Source of the DNA: Keguizhuia sedimenti | GTDB taxonomy: Bacteria > Pseudomonadota > Gammaproteobacteria > Burkholderiales > Burkholderiaceae_D | NCBI GenBank assembly: GCA_030715135.1 | Contig: JAUYVH010000003.1 | Coordinates: forward strand, 268,371-332,370 | Direction of reading: 5' to 3' | Length of the DNA stretch: 64,000 bases | Shown: piece after piece, positions 28,902 to 37,457 of the stretch | Layout: every line of letters begins with the position of its first letter | Numbering within the stretch: position 1 is the first letter of the stretch | Notes under the pieces: generated by a model | Databases searched by the model: none | Seen by the model: the letters and a program-made list of their open reading frames with translations, nothing else | Told to the model about the DNA's origin: nothing | Program-made: the position numbers and the translations under genes

Positions 28902-29790
28902 CGCGACTTCCAGCCGCGCAGTAGAAGGCGGCGCTCTTCCGGATAAGCCGGTCGGGAAAGACGGTCCGATCGGCGTTTTCGATTCCGGAGTGGGCGGCTT
29001 GTCCATCCTGCGCCATATTCATGCCGCTTTGCCGCATGAAAATCTTCTGTATGTCGCCGATTCCGGTTTTGCTCCCTATGGCGGCAAGCCGGAATCAGTC
29101 ATCGTGGCGCGTACCCTGGCAATTGCGGAATTCCTGCTTGCACAAGGCGCAAAAGCGCTGGTGGTTGCCTGCAATACCGCGACTGCTGCGGCAATCAAGG
29201 GCTTGAGGGATCGTTACCCTTCCCTGCTCGTAGTCGGCGTAGAACCTGGCCTGAAGCCGGCTGCGGCATTGACCAGGACTGCAGCCGTAGGCGTCCTGGC
29301 GACCGAGCGCACGCTTTCCAGCGCCAAGTTCCTGCTTTTGCATGAACAGATTTCAAGTTCTACCGGCATTCGCTTCCTGCTGCAGCCATGCATCGGACTG
29401 GCGGACCAGATCGAAAAGGGCGAACTGAAGTCGCCCGCAACTGCCCGTCTCGTAGAAAGCTACGTCGCGCCTCTGGTCAGGCAAGGCGCCGACACACTGG
29501 TATTAGGATGCACGCACTATCCTTTCGTCCAGCCGCTGATCGCCAGGTCCGCTGCTGCACATTCCGCGAATCCTGTCGCACTCGTCGATACCGGCGAGGC
29601 GATTGCGCGCCAGCTGACGCGCATGTTGCAGCAGCAAGGCATCATGAGAGATTCTGCATCGCAAGGCTCGCTGGCCGCCTTTACGACCGGAAGCCGGACT
29701 TCCCTGGAGTCCGCATTTGCCAAATTATTGAAATTGCATCCGCCGGTGACGCAAATCACCGCCACTCTGCCCGTGCCTCAAAACGTTTAA
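28894..29790 (+). CDS. murI: Glutamate racemase
   Basis: A 298-residue racemase providing D-glutamate for peptidoglycan. FDSGVGG supplies D30, VACNTATA gives catalytic C93, and LGCTHYPF gives C206 and H208, the two-cysteine active site of the Asp/Glu racemase family. The start is inferred to be the TTG at 28894, overlapping the fumarase stop by eight bases; no ATG or GTG occurs before the FDSGVGG strand. Its N-terminal 20 residues are therefore poorly conserved. The TTG start and overlap point to weak, coupled translation. A trailing low-complexity C-terminus extends beyond typical MurI. Confidence 0.93.
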   Translation: MLNATSSRAVEGGALPDKPVGKDGPIGVFDSGVGGLSILRHIHAALPHENLLYVADSGFAPYGGKPESVIVARTLAIAEFLLAQGAKALVVACNTATAAAIKGLRDRYPSLLVVGVEPGLKPAAALTRTAAVGVLATERTLSSAKFLLLHEQISSSTGIRFLLQPCIGLADQIEKGELKSPATARLVESYVAPLVRQGADTLVLGCTHYPFVQPLIARSAAAHSANPVALVDTGEAIARQLTRMLQQQGIMRDSASQGSLAAFTTGSRTSLESAFAKLLKLHPPVTQITATLPVPQNV

Positions 29791-29896
29791 CAAACAAACC
29801 TTTAACTCAACGCATTATTCAAATTGCCAGCGCGTGCCGAGTTTTGTATAATAGCGAGCTTGTTCCGAAGCAGCATCCAGAGAACAAGCAGTCAAT

Positions 29897-29973
29897 GGTG
29901 GCTGTAGCTCAGTTGGTAGAGTCCAGGATTGTGATTCCTGTTGTCGCGGGTTCGAGTCCCGTCAGCCACCCCA
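29897..29973 (+). tRNA. tRNA-His (anticodon GTG)
   Basis: A 77-base tRNA with the extra 5' G typical of tRNA-His (GGTGGCTG), anticodon loop TTGTGAT carrying GTG, T arm GGTTCGAGTCC and encoded CCA. It closely follows the well-known bacterial tRNA-His pattern. Confidence 0.97.
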
Positions 29974-29980
29974 AAATTCA

Positions 29981-30007
29981 AAAAGCCCGGTCGCTGACCG
30001 GGCTTTT
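29981..30007 (+). terminator. Terminator after tRNA-His
   Basis: AAAAGCCCGGTC and GACCGGGCTTTT make a perfect 12-base stem with loop GCT, eight bases after the tRNA. Confidence 0.92.
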
Positions 30008-30088
30008 CTGTTTTATGTCCTGGGTTAGGCCATTGGCGACCGGCGCACAGCAATTCCGCTCCTGTTCACCCATTATCATTCCTGCCAT

Positions 30089-30416
30089 TCAATGATCGGA
30101 AGATCCGTCGGACTTTCTGTCCATATGGTCCAGTAAGCATTTACGTTCGAAAAGCTCGCGCTCTTTTCCGCGCTTGCCGCTTGCTTTTGCCTCCTCAGCG
30201 CATGTTTTTTTCTTGGGAACGCTCTTGGAACTCACGCAAGCTTCGATAAACGCCGTGCGTTCACTGTCCGTCCTTTTGCCGGCAGCCTTCACACTGTTTT
30301 GCCGCCGCTTTCTCACTCGTACGTGCAGATAGTTTTCCGGAGAGGCCGTTATCCTGGGCGGCGAAGCTAATACTGCCAAACAACAGCACGGCACATGCCA
30401 CAAGCACCTTTTTCAT
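30089..30416 (-). pseudogene. PsiF-repeat secreted protein broken by a frameshift
   Basis: The frame beginning at the ATG at 30416 encodes a signal peptide (MKKVLVACAVLLFGSISFA) and stops at 30261. An overlapping frame then continues to 30089 and carries two PsiF-like repeats: AAGKRTDSERTAFIEACV and CAEEAKASGKRGKERELFER followed by KCL. Removing one G near 30283-30296 joins them into a single protein of about 108 residues whose first repeat then starts with cysteine (KQCKAAGKR). This is strong evidence for a recent single-base insertion or a sequencing error. Intact relatives are small periplasmic proteins, in E. coli induced by phosphate starvation. Confidence 0.7.
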
Positions 30417-30683
30417 GTCCACCCACCATACGATTAGCGATGGAAAGTAATTCCACACGAAACAGTCTCACAGTCATCGGCGTTGACGGCATGGCGGCCT
30501 GCGCGCCAAAACGAGCATGGAATAGTGCGTATGATGATTGATTATTGACCGTCGAAAAGAACTTCACAATGCGCTTGGGCAGCGCACGAACACGGATTGA
30601 TATGAATCAATCAATAACACGCTGTATGGATCATCTTCATAAACCGGACTCTAAAGTTCAATAATTCCTCCCATACGCTTGCC

Positions 30684-31373
30684 ATGTGCTCAAACTACAT
30701 TCCGGCCTCGAAGAAGAGCCTGAAGGAACATTTTCAGGTCACGCCACCTGACAACGACTTCAAGGCGGAGACCTATCCGGGTTACCTTTCGCCGGTGATA
30801 CGCCTGGATCCCGACGATCCGCAGCGGACCGAATGCGTACCGGCCTGTTTCGGCATGGTTCCGGCATGGGCCGATCTCAAGCTGGCAAAACATACTTACA
30901 ACGCACGCAGCGAAACGGTTGCAAGCAAACCGACATTTCGCAATGCCTACAAAAAGCGCCAGCTTGCGATCATTCCCGCCGAAGCGTTTTATGAGCCAAA
31001 TTACGAAACCGGCAGAGCGGTCAGATGGAAGATCGCCCATGCGTCCGGCGAGCCGCTGGGAATCGCAGGCATCTGGGAATTCCGCAGCAAGGGACCGGAT
31101 GGCCAGCCACTGATCTCTTTCTCCATGCTGACGATCAACGCAGATGATCATACGCTGCTGCAACGCTTCCATAAACCCGGTGATGAAAAACGCATGGTGG
31201 TGATCCTGCATCCCGACGAGTACTATTCTTGGCTGAACGCCCCCGTTGAGCAGCTTCCGAGCTTCCTTACCCAATTTCCGGCAGAGGAACTGATTGCACA
31301 TCCCGATCCGAAACCAAGCGCAAAACGATCTGCAAACGCATCGCGTGCGCTCTCCGCGGGCTCACTGTTTTAG
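30684..31373 (+). CDS. SRAP-family DNA-protein crosslink protein (YedK/HMCES-like)
   Basis: A 229-residue SOS-response-associated peptidase-domain protein. The family protects abasic sites in single-stranded DNA by forming a thiazolidine link through its N-terminal cysteine, here C2 after Met removal. N73 (YNARSE), E104 (AFYEP) and H163 (RFHKP) match the other active-site residues of YedK. The start at 30684 is fixed by the need for cysteine at position 2. The insertion in the histidine loop (HKPGDEKRM) is a minor variation. Confidence 0.92.
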   Translation: MCSNYIPASKKSLKEHFQVTPPDNDFKAETYPGYLSPVIRLDPDDPQRTECVPACFGMVPAWADLKLAKHTYNARSETVASKPTFRNAYKKRQLAIIPAEAFYEPNYETGRAVRWKIAHASGEPLGIAGIWEFRSKGPDGQPLISFSMLTINADDHTLLQRFHKPGDEKRMVVILHPDEYYSWLNAPVEQLPSFLTQFPAEELIAHPDPKPSAKRSANASRALSAGSLF

Positions 31374-31541
31374 CATGGTGCAGGCTTTGATTGCATGGAC
31401 AGCGGACACTGCGGTCAGGCCTCTCCTGCAGAGGCTTTCGCGATTGGTCCGAACTGCCAAAGAGCACAGCAAAATCGCTGATCACGCATGCGTGGTCGGC
31501 CGATGCTTGTTGATGCCATCGCTAAAACGCACACAGGATAT

Positions 31542-32345
31542 TCAATGAAGGTCGCTCTTGTTTGAGACCGACAAAGCTTCTGAAATTTTTTCGCGCAGAA
31601 TGCTAGACGCCTGATGTTCGCCCAACCGTGATTGCCATCCCTCGAAATCGATATATCCGGCCGTTCCCTTTGCGTGCAACGCAATTCCGATTCCATCGTT
31701 GATGGTAGATGGCAGCTTTTGCCGAATACTTTTTATGCAGAAAAACGGCGTCGATCTGGTTTCTTCATGACTTCTTAGATACTCAAGCAAATCGAACATT
31801 TTGCTTTCTTCAAAACCGATCCCGCATAAAACCAGGTCGATTCCCTGATGCACGGCTGAACACGCCCCTGTCCATGATGTGCGCGGAAGAATATGGAAGT
31901 ACTGATCCAGTGCATTTGTCAGGGTCGGCAATGCCTCCGGGACATCGGCAATCAGCAACGTCCTCGTTCGTTCGGGCTCAATCGGTGCGTGCTGCAGCCA
32001 TTGCAACGCGTCATTCACGTTGCCGTAAAACACCCGGTAATTCATATCCCCGAAGGCCAACCTCGCAAGGTAGGCAAGACGGCTTCCCGGCACAACGACG
32101 GCCAGCTTGACGTCGTTCTTGTGAAGTTCTGTGTTTAATTTATGCTGTAGCTCGACCAGGTCCAGCGACGGTGGCTCAAGATCCAGGATGTTATATAAAA
32201 CAGCCTTGCAACCCGATTCTGCAATGAGTCCAAGTACTCTGAAGTGTCGTTCAAGAATAAGCTGTTCGGAAATAATCCCCGCCAGGGATGCGTGAATGAT
32301 GTTATTCACCAGTACAACGGATAGCTGGCTCGTTTTAGCTTCCAT
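31542..32345 (-). CDS. STAS-like plus pseudo-receiver two-domain protein
   Basis: A 267-residue protein. The N-terminal 125 residues look like a STAS/SpoIIAA-type domain (GCKAVLYNILDLEPPSLDLV; VVVPGSRLAYLARLAFGDMN). The C-terminal 140 resemble a receiver fold, but the landmarks are degenerate: LLIADV lacks the acidic pair, the phosphoacceptor site reads LVLCGIGFEES, and the conserved Lys is replaced in GYIDFEGW. The same C-terminal domain recurs at 47006-47434. It is probably a cytoplasmic signalling adaptor that does not depend on normal phosphorylation (inference). AGAGGGATAGG precedes the ATG at 32345. Confidence 0.6.
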   Translation of the reverse strand: MEAKTSQLSVVLVNNIIHASLAGIISEQLILERHFRVLGLIAESGCKAVLYNILDLEPPSLDLVELQHKLNTELHKNDVKLAVVVPGSRLAYLARLAFGDMNYRVFYGNVNDALQWLQHAPIEPERTRTLLIADVPEALPTLTNALDQYFHILPRTSWTGACSAVHQGIDLVLCGIGFEESKMFDLLEYLRSHEETRSTPFFCIKSIRQKLPSTINDGIGIALHAKGTAGYIDFEGWQSRLGEHQASSILREKISEALSVSNKSDLH

Positions 32346-33034
32346 GGACCTATCCCTCTAGGCAAGACATGAATGAAATAAGACTGCGATCTAGAATGCC
32401 AAACCAGTTACAGCGTTTAAAAAGCGTTTTTGCAAACACATAATATTGAAAAATTTCTGCAGATCAACGCATAAAATTGAAAATTAACAAAATTTCAGAA
32501 ATTTATTCAAACTAATGCAAAAGTACTTGATAAATGTCATGAGTAGAAGCCTGCTCTTCTCGGCATGGACTGCAGTTGCGGCAAGCAGTCATACATAATT
32601 TTTGCAGCGAGATCAGAGGAATATGTATTCCTTGCGCTATTTCATTTTTCTTTTTCAATGACCTGGAAAGTTTGTGCTCTTTGAAGCAAATTAATTTGCT
32701 TTCTTCCTGCCATATCAAGGTAAGAATTCCGCCTGCATCGACATTCACTCAGCGACATGCACCACTCGATGACAAGTCTTTATATATATATCGAAGGCGA
32801 ATGATCCAAGTCATACCGTCCACGTGAACAAGTCTAGTAAAGTTAACTCGTTCCAAATTTTTCGCACGCTATTCGCACGTTGATTTTTCTACGCACTTTT
32901 ACGTAAGCTGAGACGCTTCCGTTATCGTGCAATATCGATATAATGAATTTCATCCTGGTCAGCGTGCAGAAAGGGAACGACCAGGAAAATGTATGATCTA
33001 CATAATTAGCTTTACCCACGCTCAGGAGGTGAAT
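32346..33034. other. AT-rich intergenic gap
   Basis: About 690 AT-rich bases between a minus-strand signalling gene and the Lar-like gene. A 78-codon minus-strand frame at 32512-32748 has only a GTG start without a ribosome site. No hairpin with a T tract was seen. Low GC suggests promoters or acquired DNA. Confidence 0.35.
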
Positions 33035-33268
33035 ATGGATCAACGTTTAAAGCCATGTCCCGATTGCGGAAGTTCCGCAGAATTGATGGAGTCTCATTAC
33101 CTCGAATCAGGAAAGCCGTACAGCTATATCTTTTGCACCAACAAACAATGTATTCATCATAACCACAATATTGCGAGCCATCATTTCAGCGGCGACGATG
33201 AAACATCCAACAGCGCACGTGCGATCGCAGATTGGAACGAGCGCACATCCATTTCATTAAATTCCTAG
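33035..33268 (+). CDS. Small zinc-ribbon protein, Lar-like
   Basis: A 77-residue protein. The N-terminal LKPCPDCGSSAEL, a second pair of cysteines (IFCTNKQC) and the C-terminal ARAIADWNERT match the layout of the Lar/restriction-alleviation-like zinc-ribbon family, common in phages and accessory DNA. It has an ideal ribosome site: AGGAGGTGA before the ATG at 33035. It stands alone; no phage or restriction genes are adjacent. In the typical family the first knuckle is CPFCG; here it is CPDCG. Confidence 0.7.
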   Translation: MDQRLKPCPDCGSSAELMESHYLESGKPYSYIFCTNKQCIHHNHNIASHHFSGDDETSNSARAIADWNERTSISLNS

Positions 33269-33327
33269 CCAGACCTGATCCATCCGGTTTTCGCCGGACC
33301 ACCTAAATTCCGCCATCGCGGACAACT

Positions 33328-33362
33328 GCAGGTGACTCCGCATGCCATGAGGAGTCGCCTGC
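33328..33362. repeat. Twelve-base stem hairpin
   Basis: GCAGGTGACTCC and GGAGTCGCCTGC pair with one G-T wobble around an 11-base loop, 60 bases after the Lar-like gene. No T tract follows, so it is either a weak terminator or another structured element. The remainder of the 33269-33688 gap holds no convincing gene. Confidence 0.5.
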
Positions 33363-33688
33363 ACATTGATTTTCAAATGCGTTTCTCTCCTAAGGGATCG
33401 TGGCCGGCACTCTTCGATCATCGATCCACCGCCAACCCGATTTCGGATGTATCTGCCTCATGGCTGCCGGCTTGCAACCATCGCCATAAATCTTTCCCGG
33501 TATCGATCTTCCAAATATTCGCTGCGCTATCGCATATTTATCCGATTGCACTGCCCGTCACAGTTTCCTGTGCATAGCCTTTGGACGCGGCATGGTCAAT
33601 CGTCATAACTAAAACGAAGCTGAACATTCCTGAATGTGCAGTTATACGACTCATGGTATTCTCGCTTCCGCGATTTTCGGAGAGTTTC

Positions 33689-33910
33689 ATGCCCTGTTAT
33701 CTTTGCAATGCCATCCAGCAGAATGTACGCGGTGTTCGCGCAGGCGACCATCTGGTTCAATCCGGTCCTGCCGAAGTCGTGACAAGCCATGGAGAAGCAC
33801 CGGTTACCGTCACGCATTACAAATGCAGCGAATGCGGTTCCAGATGGCGCTATGTAGATGACCCTGCCGCCCCATCCTCGGGCTGGCAGTTTGTGCAACG
33901 CTCGCGATGA
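33689..33910 (+). CDS. Small zinc-ribbon protein
   Basis: A 73-residue protein beginning MPCYLCNAIQ, with a second CxxC pair in HYKCSECGSRW, so a zinc ribbon is likely. GGAG lies six bases before the ATG at 33689; the longer frame from 33581 is less plausible. Its composition and conserved-looking C-terminus (WRYVDDPAAPSSGWQFV) suggest a genuine gene of unknown function, perhaps in nucleic-acid or protein binding. Confidence 0.6.
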   Translation: MPCYLCNAIQQNVRGVRAGDHLVQSGPAEVVTSHGEAPVTVTHYKCSECGSRWRYVDDPAAPSSGWQFVQRSR

Positions 33911-34011
33911 CTTGCGTCTCAGTGGATCTTTGCTTCCCTCGGATTCGTCCGGACAGGCAAAGCGCCTGGAAGCCCTGTCAAGCCATGGAAGGCCTGAGCG
34001 ATTTCGCCAGC

Positions 34012-34248
34012 TTATCGCGGTGATTGGCGAAATACCGGAAATTCAAGGCTGGCAGGGTTATTCCATGCATACTCACTGAGGCATGCTCCATGGTTCGCCG
34101 GCAGCGTGCTGTTTTTTATCTGTTCAGATATCGCACGAGGTGAGATACCGGAAACCGGTTGCGCCCAGGCCGTGCAGCTTATGAGAATGAATAGCAGGAT
34201 TCCGGCCAGAATAAGCACGCGTATCCAGTAAAAAATATTCTCTTTCAT
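34012..34248 (-). CDS. Small secreted or membrane-anchored hypothetical protein
   Basis: A 78-residue frame starting MKENIFYWIRVLILAGILLF, with a long hydrophobic segment ending in SCTAWAQ, a likely signal peptide or membrane anchor. The mature part (about 50 residues) resembles nothing I know. The ribosome site is weak. Included because the hydrophobic N-terminus with an AxA-like end is unlikely by chance. The following gap, 34249-34682, shows no further gene. Confidence 0.4.
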   Translation of the reverse strand: MKENIFYWIRVLILAGILLFILISCTAWAQPVSGISPRAISEQIKNSTLPANHGACLSEYAWNNPASLEFPVFRQSPR

Positions 34249-34682
34249 TGCAATGCCCAACCTCAGATTGCATGCACGATCCCGCGAAGCAAACTTCAAT
34301 CGAGAAGGGGCATGTGGATATCTGAATGGTGGAGCAGTGCCGCAGGAAACGCATGAGAAGGCTCAATGAACCGATGCGCGCTTATTGAGACAGCGCATTC
34401 TTGTCAAGCCGGTCAGGCTGCCAATCTACGAATGCCTTATTGAAATCATGCTCATGTGGTCACAGGCCGCAGCGAGCTTCCTAAGCCGGACATAGGGAAA
34501 ATCCGGGAAAGAATTGGAATGACTGCAGCGATTGTGTAGTGAATAAACTGCGCAAATCTTGTGCTGCCCATTCTGGCGACGTATGCCGCTCGAATGGACA
34601 CATGCCAAAAGATGATTGCGACTTGGAAGGGATTAGCTGGTCGTGTGAAACAGCGCGCCTTTCACCATGAGCAGCGCCTCGC

Positions 34683-35363
34683 TTAATTCAGGAAACCGCG
34701 GCGCTGCGCCTCAAATACGGCTTGGCCGCGGGAGTTGACCGAAAGCTTGCGGTAGAGACGCTTGATATAGTTTTGAACTGTCAGTACCGAGATGCAAAGA
34801 CGCTTGGCCGTCTCTTCATAGGTGAGCCCTTGCGCGATCAGCGACAGTACCGCCAGCTCGCGTTTGGTGAATTCAATCTTCTTGCCGTCGGCGGCATCGG
34901 CATTGACGGTACGCGGATATTTTTTTGCCGATTCGAACAGAAGGCGGCGCATGACAAACGGGCTGATCGGCGATCCGCCCAAGACGAGGTCCCGTATCGC
35001 TTTCCCGACGCCGAGCAAGCCGTCTTCCTTGACGAGGTAACCGAGAGCGCCCGCCTGAATGCATGCATTGACATCCGACTCATCGAGAGAAACGGTCAGC
35101 ACCATGATGGAGCAATTTGGATGTCGATTGGCGCATGCGCGAATGACATCTATGCCGAGACCATCTTTCAATTTCAAGTCGACTAGCAAAACATCGGGTT
35201 CTGACGATTCCAGCCAGCGCAGTCCGTCTGCTACGGTGTCGCACACTGCGAGCAGTTCAAAATTCTGTTCCGAAGCGATTACTTCAGCCAAAATTTTCTG
35301 CGTCGTGCTTTGGTCTTCCAGCAGCAGGATTTTGATCGTCGAAGAAATTCGTTCGTTTTGCAT
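34683..35363 (-). CDS. NarL/FixJ-type response regulator
   Basis: A 226-residue two-domain regulator. The receiver (about 10-130) has LLEDQ acidic residues, phosphoacceptor Asp in LLVDLKLKDG (about 61), switch Thr in VLTVS and conserved Lys in YLVKEDG. The C-terminal LuxR-type helix-turn-helix (about 165-222) reads KRELAVLSLIAQGLTYEETA, then KRLCISVLTVQNYIKRLYRK. It binds DNA when phosphorylated. No kinase gene is next to it, so it is an orphan here. The ATG at 35363 lacks a clear ribosome site; a palindrome lies 12 bases upstream. Confidence 0.92.
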   Translation of the reverse strand: MQNERISSTIKILLLEDQSTTQKILAEVIASEQNFELLAVCDTVADGLRWLESSEPDVLLVDLKLKDGLGIDVIRACANRHPNCSIMVLTVSLDESDVNACIQAGALGYLVKEDGLLGVGKAIRDLVLGGSPISPFVMRRLLFESAKKYPRTVNADAADGKKIEFTKRELAVLSLIAQGLTYEETAKRLCISVLTVQNYIKRLYRKLSVNSRGQAVFEAQRRGFLN

Positions 35364-35375
35364 TAAATTAAATTA

Positions 35376-35388
35376 TGAAACGGTTTCA
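35376..35388. promoter_or_regulatory. Palindrome just upstream of the NarL-type regulator
   Basis: TGAAAC-G-GTTTCA is a perfect six-base inverted repeat about its central base, 13-25 bases before the start codon, where the ribosome site would normally be. It could be an operator or a small hairpin affecting translation. Confidence 0.35.
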
Positions 35389-36403
35389 ATAAATATTGAG
35401 CAGGGATAGGCTTAAACATATCTGAAAAGTTCTGCTCCGAAAAGCGAATAAAGACCAGAAAAATGGTTTTTACCTACTATATACCATTATGTTTTTTGCA
35501 ACTTAATTTTATCTATTTTTGCCCGGCTCCATTTTCCCAGAAAATACTTTCCGCTTTGCAACCCAGATTGGAATTTCACATGATGAAAGTGGCCATATCA
35601 GTCATGGCCCCTGCGTATGAAAACCTCATTTCATGAGCACCGCATGGTAAGCAGATGCTTCGTGCGGGATAAGCGTTATAGCCAGATTGCGCGGGAATTA
35701 AGGACACCCGACACCATGGACGTCACCACTTCAACCTCGGCCCGATGTGAACGCATGCATACAAGGATGTTGGATTGTCCTACAAAATCGACGGATGACT
35801 GCCATTCACCACCACGCGAATTGCATTGGTCGGCAATGCAGCAGCGGCGCTTCTCCGTCGGTCCTTCCCATGACAGACGCTTCAGCTGACTTCACTCTCT
35901 TCAAAGTGCCAACACATATAAAACGGGACGGATGCGACAAACGCGAGATTGAAATTATCCGTAATCAGGATGCTGCACGAGAAGAACGACCCTCTGCGAC
36001 TACACCGAATCGAGAAACCAACCCAAGTAAAAACATTTATTTTTACAAAGGCGAAAGGATAACCGATTGCGGAGGTGCGTATGATTGTTTCACATCACAA
36101 CCAAGGACGCCTATGCTTCTACAATTAAAATCTGCAGCGGAAGACGTCAGGAAGACGTCAAATACCGGCCAAATCGCCGGCGACTTGATGAATCTTCTCT
36201 TATTGGCTAAAAAATTTGCTTCATTCAGAGTTGAGTCCGGGTATTACGGCTTCCCAGATGAAAGATCTGTTTCATTGATTCAAAATGTCTCCGTGCAAAA
36301 TTTACGCGTAATTTGTGCAAAGGTTTCGAAAAGAACTATACAACTCCAAAATATTTGCTTGTTTTGCATTTAGGTTTGCGAAAATGGAAAATATTTATCT
36401 AGT
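35389..36403. other. Long low-GC gap without a convincing gene
   Basis: About 1 kb between the response regulator and the sigma-54 promoter of the next operon. A plus-strand frame (35747-36373) ends in a plausible-looking stretch, but it has no ribosome site and no recognisable domain; its last 85 codons from the ATG at 36114 could be a small gene at most. The region may be a gene remnant or regulatory DNA. Confidence 0.3.
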
Positions 36404-36419
36404 TGGCATATCATTTGCA
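36404..36419 (+). promoter_or_regulatory. Sigma-54 (-24/-12) promoter match
   Basis: TGGCATA-TCAT-TTGCA matches the RpoN consensus TGGCACG-N4-TTGCW, with the invariant GG and GC at the correct ten-base separation. It lies 94 bases upstream of the DUF883 gene at 36513. If used, expression needs an enhancer-binding activator; no activator gene was found in the window. Confidence 0.65.
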
Positions 36420-36512
36420 ATAAATTAAGTAACACCTGAGTTTTTCACGATAATTTTTCAATATCGCCGGCCAAAGTTCGTTTCGTTGAGGCTGGCCCCA
36501 AAGGAGAAAAGT

Positions 36513-37028
36513 ATGGCTACGACTACACCAAACGCATCGGGCAAGGATATGGACACGGAACATTCAACAGCGGCGACGGTTACCAGTTCGGCGGTGCCGG
36601 TAGACTACAGCCACATCCATGGCGGCGCGGAGAATTATGACGCGCATCACAGCACTTCCAAAATTCGTAGCGAGCTGCTTAATCTGAAGAGCGATCTCGA
36701 TACCCTCATGTCACGCGCTTCGTCAATGAACGATCACGAACTGCACGATGCGAAGGACAAGATGATGGCCAAGTTCGGCTCAATGCAGCAGTCTGCCAAG
36801 GATATGGCAAGCCGCGCCAGCCAGCGTGCCGCAGATGCCCGCCAGCAGTTCAGCCAGAAAGCGGCCGATGCAAAGCAGCAGTTCAGCCAGAAAGCATCTG
36901 ACGCGAGACATCAGTTGGATCAGGGCGTGGACGTGACCACACAGTACATCCAGGAACGTCCGCTGCAATCGGTTGCGATCGCTGCCGGTGTCGGTTTCCT
37001 GCTTGGGGCCTTGTTCCGGCGCGACTGA
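36513..37028 (+). CDS. DUF883/ElaB-YgaM-type membrane-anchored protein
   Basis: A 171-residue protein of the DUF883 family. The body is a charged helix with a short repeated unit (QQFSQKAADAK then QQFSQKASDAR), followed by the conserved ERPLQSVAIAAGVGFLLGAL membrane anchor and a C-terminal RRD. E. coli relatives (ElaB, YqjD) anchor ribosomes to the inner membrane in stationary phase. AAGGAG precedes the ATG at 36513. It is the first gene of a three-gene unit behind the sigma-54 match. Confidence 0.85.
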   Translation: MATTTPNASGKDMDTEHSTAATVTSSAVPVDYSHIHGGAENYDAHHSTSKIRSELLNLKSDLDTLMSRASSMNDHELHDAKDKMMAKFGSMQQSAKDMASRASQRAADARQQFSQKAADAKQQFSQKASDARHQLDQGVDVTTQYIQERPLQSVAIAAGVGFLLGALFRRD

Positions 37029-37088
37029 ACCCTGCGGATTTGTGCCGCCGGCTTGCTTGCTTCGTTCATTTTTATAAGGATGACCACG

Positions 37089-37457
37089 GTGTTTGAAAAA
37101 TTACAGAAATCCAAGCAGATATCCGTGATTGCGCTTGACCGTCTCGGTGACTACTTCGAGCTGCTTCGCATCGAGCTAAAGCTTCAGGGACGCGAACTGG
37201 CTACGCACTTGATGGGCTACGCAATCGCAGGCGTATTTGCCTTGCTGGCAGCATTGTTTATCGGCATTGCCATCATCGTGACCTTCTGGGATACGCAATA
37301 CCGCGCTATCGCGGCATGGGCTGTGGTCGCGCTGTATCTTGCAGGGGCCGGTGTCGGCATTTTCATCAGCCGCAAATCGACAGCTGCGGAGCCGCCTTTC
37401 GCGACATTGCGCGAAGAGCTCAAGCGTGACGTAGAGCTTGTGAAGGAAAACATATGA
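37089..37457 (+). CDS. YqjE/holin-like membrane protein
   Basis: A protein of about 122 residues with two adjacent membrane helices (GYAIAGVFALLAALFIGIAI and AAWAVVALYLAGAGVGIFIS) flanked by charged helices, matching the phage-holin-superfamily YqjE. It is usually encoded beside DUF883 genes. A GTG at 37089 was preferred because AAGGA lies eight bases upstream; an ATG at 37080 sits directly on that sequence. Its stop overlaps the next start (ATGA). Confidence 0.8.
   Translation: MFEKLQKSKQISVIALDRLGDYFELLRIELKLQGRELATHLMGYAIAGVFALLAALFIGIAIIVTFWDTQYRAIAAWAVVALYLAGAGVGIFISRKSTAAEPPFATLREELKRDVELVKENI

Noticed and set aside
27228-29006. A 592-codon open frame on the minus strand
   Set aside because: It lies antisense to the fumarase and murI genes, has no ribosome site, and its His/Arg/Val-rich composition is typical of the antisense of GC-rich genes.
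32512-32748. A 78-codon minus-strand frame
   Set aside because: GTG start with no ribosome site in AT-rich DNA.
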